NCBI GenBank assembly: GCA_025997955.1
Contig: BNVH01000075.1
Coordinates: forward strand, 1-17,036
Source: Synergistales bacterium
GTDB lineage: Bacteria > Synergistota > Synergistia > Synergistales > Aminobacteriaceae
Direction: 5' to 3'
DNA: 17,036 nt
Shown here: positions 14,150 through 17,036 of the stretch, in pieces
Layout of the letters: each line of letters starts with the position of its first letter
Position numbering within the stretch: position 1 is the first letter of the stretch
Made by a program: the position numbers and the translations under genes
Notes under the pieces: model-generated
The model's database searches: none
The model's input: only the letters and a program-made list of their open reading frames with translations
Told to the model about the DNA's origin: nothing

Positions 14150-14751
14150 TACCTTATCAGAAACAGAAAATAGAAAACGCGATTGCCTACCTTGCGTCAG
14201 AGCATAAAGCGAAAAGGGGTTATTACCCTTATCAAATGTGGATATATAAGGCTCTCGCGCTTTTAGATTTTGATATTCTGCGCAAGAAAGGTACGCCGTG
14301 CTTAGGATTGGATTATGAAGCAATGGAAATGGGGCCCGTACCTACGGAATTCTATTTTGCCGTTAAGAATGGGAACCCTCCGGAGGGGGAGAAGTATCGT
14401 TTTGTTTTGTTGCCAAATGCTAAGGCGCAGGTAGAAAATACGTCCGAGCCGGAATTGGATTATTTTTCTGACAGCGAGGTTGAAGCGATGGACGATATTC
14501 TTGACAAATTTGCCGTCGGCGAAGGAGATATAAATGCCCTGATAAATCAGACGCATAAGAGTATACTTGCATGGAAAACGGCTTGGGAATTGGCGAAGAA
14601 ATACAATCGTGGCAGAATGGAAATGAATTACGCCGATGAATTTGACGGTTTGCTGGGAAAAGATGAAAAGGATCTTGCTCCACAAGAAGAACGTTTTATT
14701 TGTTATATGGATATGACAAGAAGAGAAAAAGCATTACTTGAGACCGTGTAA
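14146..14751 (+). CDS. Panacea/SocA-like (DUF4065-type) antitoxin
   Basis: From ATG 14146 the protein has 201 residues. The N-terminal half has the Panacea/SocA pattern: KIENAIAYLA (8-17), YKALALLDFDILRKKG (34-49), and YEAMEMGPVPTEFY (57-70), which corresponds to the family's typical MxxGPVPxxxY block. Panacea-domain proteins neutralise many unrelated toxins; some act as proteolysis adaptors. A longer frame reaches 14056 but has no RBS, whereas GGGGGCG precedes 14146. A putative toxin gene follows by 6 bases in the same direction. The residues after about 120 (DYFSDSEVEAMDDILDKFAVG) fit the helical end of this family. Confidence 0.85.
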   Translation: MIPYQKQKIENAIAYLASEHKAKRGYYPYQMWIYKALALLDFDILRKKGTPCLGLDYEAMEMGPVPTEFYFAVKNGNPPEGEKYRFVLLPNAKAQVENTSEPELDYFSDSEVEAMDDILDKFAVGEGDINALINQTHKSILAWKTAWELAKKYNRGRMEMNYADEFDGLLGKDEKDLAPQEERFICYMDMTRREKALLETV

Positions 14752-14757
14752 ATTAGC

Positions 14758-15252
14758 ATGGATGTCGGAAGCGTTTTTATTTGGAAAAATTATCCCTCTC
14801 AACGCGATGGGGTTATTAAAACGAGGTGGTTTATTTGTTTGGCTAATCTCACAGAAGATCCCTTGGAGACCAATGACGACATGGTCATATTACTCACTCA
14901 CACTACAACGACACAACTACATTATTACGAAGAAGGCAACGAGCGTTGTTTCCATCCGTACGTACGTTTTAAGCCAAATGAGGGTTTTGGCTTTGTGGCT
15001 GAATGCCTGATAGATTTATCGCTTGACCCTGATATTCAATCTAAAACTTTTTGGGATGATTTGGAAAGCAAGGGTGAAATTGAGGAAAAAGGCCGCATAT
15101 CTAAAGCAAAATTGAAACAAATTTATTGCACGCTTTGCTCGCATAGGTCATCTATGGAATATAGCCCTATTATCAAAAGAAAAATTCGGGCAAGCTTAGT
15201 GTCTCTTGGAATAAAAGATTTGCCCGTTGTCGAAAAACGTAAGAAGAAGTAA
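14758..15252 (+). CDS. Putative toxin partner of the Panacea antitoxin
   Basis: This 164-residue protein starts 6 bases after the Panacea gene. The N-terminal part (DVGSVFIWKNYPSQRDGVIKTR, then WFICLANL and MVILLTHTTTTQ) resembles the SH3-like beta-barrel opening of PemK/MazF RNases, where a GD/GxIxxxxx strand is followed by KxRxxLxL, but the match is only by eye. The C-terminal half is charged and helical and ends VVEKRKKK. I do not recognise an exact family, so the toxic activity is inferred from gene order. RBS is weak, consistent with coupling to the antitoxin. The stop lies at the edge of a fragment of another toxin gene. Confidence 0.6.
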   Translation: MDVGSVFIWKNYPSQRDGVIKTRWFICLANLTEDPLETNDDMVILLTHTTTTQLHYYEEGNERCFHPYVRFKPNEGFGFVAECLIDLSLDPDIQSKTFWDDLESKGEIEEKGRISKAKLKQIYCTLCSHRSSMEYSPIIKRKIRASLVSLGIKDLPVVEKRKKK

Positions 15253-15258
15253 TGGTGA

Positions 15259-15363
15259 TGCTTATACAGGCTCAGAATAGGCGGCTATCGTGTATTGTTT
15301 GCGATACGGGACAACACAGTTTTTGTCTCTAGCATTGCGCCGCGCGGCCAAGCGTACAAGTAG
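15259..15363 (+). pseudogene. C-terminal remnant of a RelE/ParE-type toxin
   Basis: The in-frame codons from TGC 15259 to TAG 15361-15363 encode CLYRLRIGGYRVLFAIRD and then NTVFVSSIAPRGQAYK. This is the classic last strand pair of RelE/ParE toxins (YRLRIGxYRVLF...R...). An in-frame TGA (15256-15258) and the end of the previous gene cut it off, so about two thirds of the toxin is missing. The TAG overlaps the RBS of the antitoxin-like gene, showing the original toxin-antitoxin coupling. Confidence 0.85.
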
Positions 15364-15373
15364 GAGGGAAACC

Positions 15374-15589
15374 ATGAACGGAATAGCAGTCAGAGAAGAA
15401 CTACACGCGATTATTGAAACATTGCCGGAGCGGAGCCTATACGCGATAAAGCCATTGTTGACTTTTCTGCATGACGAACCTGTTATTGAAACAGATTTAA
15501 CCGACGAAGAGCGAGAGCTTATTTTATTAGGCTTGTCGAAATATGACAAAGACCCAACGAGTTTTGTATCGCTTGATAGTTTGCGGTAG
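15374..15589 (+). CDS. Orphan antitoxin-like protein (partner of the broken RelE toxin)
   Basis: ATG 15374 follows a strong AGGAGG (15362-15367). The 71-residue acidic protein has MNGIAVREELHAIIETLPER, a helical SLYAIKPLLTFL segment, and the DLTDEERELILLGLSKYDKD ending seen in small antitoxins that sit next to RelE/ParE genes. It sits 10 bases after the stop of the truncated RelE remnant, so the order was toxin then antitoxin. With the toxin gone, it may persist by regulating other promoters or by blocking related toxins. Confidence 0.75.
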   Translation: MNGIAVREELHAIIETLPERSLYAIKPLLTFLHDEPVIETDLTDEERELILLGLSKYDKDPTSFVSLDSLR

Positions 15590-15640
15590 ACATTCCAAAA
15601 GCAATTAAATTTCGGATACTCATTTTTGTCGTTGAGAATG

Positions 15641-15765
15641 CAATGTCAACAACTTAAGCGTTTTTTGCATATTTTTTCGCCGCGGCAATTTTTGATATGC
15701 GAAGAGTTTATGACGCAAACAACAGGTATGGAAAATCACATCTCGTCCTTAAGTTGTTGACATTG
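15641..15765. mobile_element. 125-bp MITE-like element with 18-bp terminal inverted repeats
   Basis: Bases 15641-15658 (caatgtcaacaacttaag) and 15748-15765 are perfect inverted copies, 89 bases apart. The interior is AT-rich and non-coding. Each end carries an outward-facing TTGACA, a -35-like box often seen in IS ends. The same end sequence occurs alone at 798-816. No clear target-site duplication is visible. It may be a miniature element or the collapsed remains of a full IS. It sits at the left border of the group II intron remnant, and the gene-free stretch 15590-15934 consists of this element plus that remnant. Confidence 0.75.
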
Positions 15766-15934
15766 GATATGGAACTACTACATAGTGAAACCGCACCTGA
15801 CGAAGGACATTTGGACTGTTGAACTGAAGCCGATTTGAAGAGCCGTATGCGGGAAAACCGCAAGTACGGTTCCGTGAGGGGCAGTAGACAATCCCTTTCA
15901 CTCAAGCATTGAGATTGCCTACTGTCTACTCGAC
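15766..15934 (+). ncRNA. 3' remnant of a group II intron (domains V and VI)
   Basis: Domain V is at 15840-15872: GAGCCGTA/TACGGTTC paired stem with catalytic AGC triad (15841-15843), a two-base AG bulge at 15863-15864, and the stem TGCGG/CCGCA with a GAAAA loop. Domain VI follows: GGCAGTAG (15880-15887) pairs with CTACTGTC (15919-15926), CAATC (15889-15893) with GATTG (15913-15917). The sequence then ends in CTACTCGAC, a typical 3' splice-site end, near 15934. No 5' GTGYG end, domain I or reverse-transcriptase frame exists in the window. The left border (15766) is approximate, at the MITE-like element. Confidence 0.85.
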
Positions 15935-16584
15935 GGCTTCGCACGAAAACAATATCGGAGGACGGGAGTAAAATATCTATAAAATTCCCGAACGCAAGGA
16001 TTATCTATTGGGAAACAACGAAAAGAACACCAGACGAGGTCACGCTTTCTCTGGAGTTTTCCGAAGGCGAACAATATGACTACAAAGTGAAGTCGTTCAA
16101 ATTTCTTGAGCATGATATAAAAGAGCTTGAGGAGCGTAAACTCGCTATTCTATTGCCGTTCTATGTGCTAAAATTACGCAAACAAACAGTGTCGGATAAG
16201 ACATCCAAGCGCCGCGCGGAATTAGCCATAGAGATGAAAACCATTGTGGACGAACTTGTAGAGATGGCAGACCGCGCCGAGGCGTCCGGCTTAGTGAGCG
16301 AAGCTGACAAGCGTATAGTGCTGGATCATATGGAGCGGTTGTACAGAGAGCTGTTTGCTCAATACACTGAGTTCAAGGAGGGGGATGTAATGTTACAGGA
16401 TAAAATTTTGACCTATTCGGAAGAAGCGGAACTAAGAGGCATCAAGAAAGGCAAAGCTGAAGGCAAAGCCGAAAAGGCTTTTGATGTGGCGCGAAAGTTG
16501 TTGGCGCGCGGCATGACGTTGCTGGAAGTTGCCGAGATTGCTGAATTGCCGATAGATAAGCTCCAAACATTAGTTCCTCAATAG
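15935..16584 (+). pseudogene. C-terminal part of an Rpn/YhgA-type PD-(D/E)XK nuclease-transposase
   Basis: Right after the intron end, an open frame reads SKISIKFPNARIIYWE and continues with TLSLEFSEGEQYDYKV, then FLEHDIKELEERKLAILLPFYVLKLRK, all characteristic of Rpn/YhgA recombination-promoting nuclease-transposases. It ends with repeated KG(K/E)AEGKAEKAF and an AEIAELPIDKLQTL helix, also typical. The N-terminal half holding the nuclease core is absent, and the frame has no start before GTG 16087. The group II intron junction marks the break. The gene is probably inactive, although a C-terminal product from GTG 16087 (165 residues) is possible. Confidence 0.85.
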
Positions 16585-16626
16585 TAAACAAGACGGATAG
16601 ACAGCCTAAAGCATTGCAAAACAGCA

Positions 16627-16663
16627 AAAAGGGGAGCCGCGAAACGCGGGAGACTTCCCTTTT
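16627..16663 (+). terminator. Stable branched hairpin after the Rpn fragment
   Basis: AAAAGGGGAG (16627-16636) pairs with CTTCCCTTTT (16654-16663), with one G-U pair. Inside it, CCGCG-AAA-CGCGG forms a second stem. The T-run is mainly in the stem, so termination is likely but not certain. Confidence 0.6.
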
Positions 16664-16719
16664 GTACATTCTTGTTAAGCCTGAAATTTTTTATGAAACG
16701 TCCGTGCGAGATATAAGCA

Positions 16720-16748
16720 AGGAGAGCGCGAGCCCTCCTCAATTTTTT
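16720..16748 (+). terminator. Rho-independent terminator upstream of the last gene
   Basis: AGGAG (16720-16724) pairs with CTCCT (16735-16739) around an inner GC stem and GCGA loop. It is followed by TTTTTT (16743-16748). It would shield the downstream promoter from read-through. Confidence 0.65.
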
Positions 16749-16754
16749 AAAAAA

Positions 16755-16763
16755 TGCTATAAT
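16755..16763 (+). promoter_or_regulatory. Extended -10 promoter for a leaderless transcript
   Basis: TGCTATAAT contains a perfect TATAAT (16758-16763) with the TGn extension. Predicted transcription start (about 16770-16773) coincides with the ATG at 16773, and no RBS lies between. No -35 match is seen at 17 bases spacing. Confidence 0.7.
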
Positions 16764-16772
16764 CCTATCATT

Positions 16773-17036
16773 ATGCAAACAAATAAAAATCCGAGCCGGA
16801 AAAAACCGACAAAGAGAAAACCTCCGCTCAGAGTAGACCTTCTGTGGAAAGAACTCTTAGAGTCTTTCCTCTATTCCGCTCTTGAGGTCTTTTACCCTGA
16901 GCTTTACTGCCTCCATTTCGCAGTCAGAATTTTCAGTCAATTATTTTTCCTGTTCCGCGCAACTTTAGAGTTTATATATTCAAGAGAGCCAATAACAGGA
17001 CATGAAACAACAGCGCCTGAGAATCGCAGACGCAAT
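16773..17036 (+). CDS. Partial Rpn/transposase-like N-terminal ORF, open to the window end
   Basis: ATG 16773 opens 88 codons with no stop before the window edge. The start MQTNKNPSRKKPTKRKPPLR is basic; VDLLWKELLESFLYSALEVFYPELY resembles the opening of Rpn/DUF4351-type transposase-nucleases (LWK-ELxExFxxxFLEFFxPELY). The following 45 residues do not match that family as I know it, so a frameshift or a divergent protein is possible. No RBS precedes the ATG; the extended -10 promoter only 10 bases upstream implies a leaderless mRNA. Confidence 0.5.
   Translation, partial: MQTNKNPSRKKPTKRKPPLRVDLLWKELLESFLYSALEVFYPELYCLHFAVRIFSQLFFLFRATLEFIYSREPITGHETTAPENRRRN

Noticed and set aside
15262..15549. 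95-codon - strand frame over the antitoxin region
   Set aside because: It is antisense to the RelE remnant and the antitoxin-like gene, both of which have clear family sequence and, for the latter, a strong RBS.
16087..16584. A complete 165-residue gene starting at GTG 16087
   Set aside because: Clear Rpn-family sequence continues upstream in frame to the intron junction, so this is an internal codon of a truncated gene.

Overview
The window joins a conserved translation/RNA-processing operon to an accessory block rich in toxin-antitoxin-like genes and mobile-element debris. The core reads right to left: rimP, nusA, a ylxR-L7Ae fusion, infB, rbfA, a DHH-family nrnA-like gene, truB and ribF. 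Behind it lie tRNA-Lys and tRNA-Glu on the same strand. The core is visibly GC-rich with GC-ending codons; the accessory part is more AT-rich. The operon order, CCA-encoding tRNA genes, frequent TTG starts and the gut-type accessory families suggest an anaerobic, host-associated bacterium. Synergistota or a deep Firmicutes lineage is my best guess, but this is inference and not firm.

Left edge (1-568): a VapD-family gene sits behind a near-perfect 34-bp inverted repeat that buries its ribosome binding site and start codon. A 56-bp piece of the same gene is repeated at the window start. A bidirectional hairpin terminator separates it from the tRNA pair. Core (569-8565): two tRNAs with an extended -10 promoter, then the eight-gene operon, tightly packed with overlaps and driven from a sigma-70-type promoter near 8537-8565. 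A leader hairpin lies between that promoter and rimP.

Accessory block (8588-17036), all on the + strand: a phosphoribosyltransferase-domain gene plus a small overlapping gene, both of the type found in mobile-element polyproteins; a promoter-driven trio coupled by ATGA overlaps (DUF3791-like, DUF3990-like/ADP-ribosyltransferase-type, and a third small protein); a 1,137-residue protein with a methyltransferase, a beta-rich domain, a coiled coil and two GT2 glycosyltransferase domains; a Panacea/SocA-like antitoxin with an unrecognised putative toxin; the last 34 codons of a RelE/ParE toxin next to an intact antitoxin-like gene; a 125-bp element with 18-bp terminal inverted repeats; the 3' end (domains V and VI) of a group II intron; the C-terminal part of an Rpn/YhgA-type nuclease-transposase gene; and a gene running off the right edge behind an extended -10 promoter that predicts a leaderless mRNA.

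The genes fall into two functional sets. The core operon serves ribosome assembly, initiation, transcription elongation and RNA turnover. The accessory block looks like a toxin-antitoxin/defence island built by successive insertions and deletions. The most promising candidates for an undescribed system are the DUF3791-DUF3990-small-protein operon and the Panacea pair with its unassigned toxin. The hairpin-locked vapD is the most unusual regulatory architecture.
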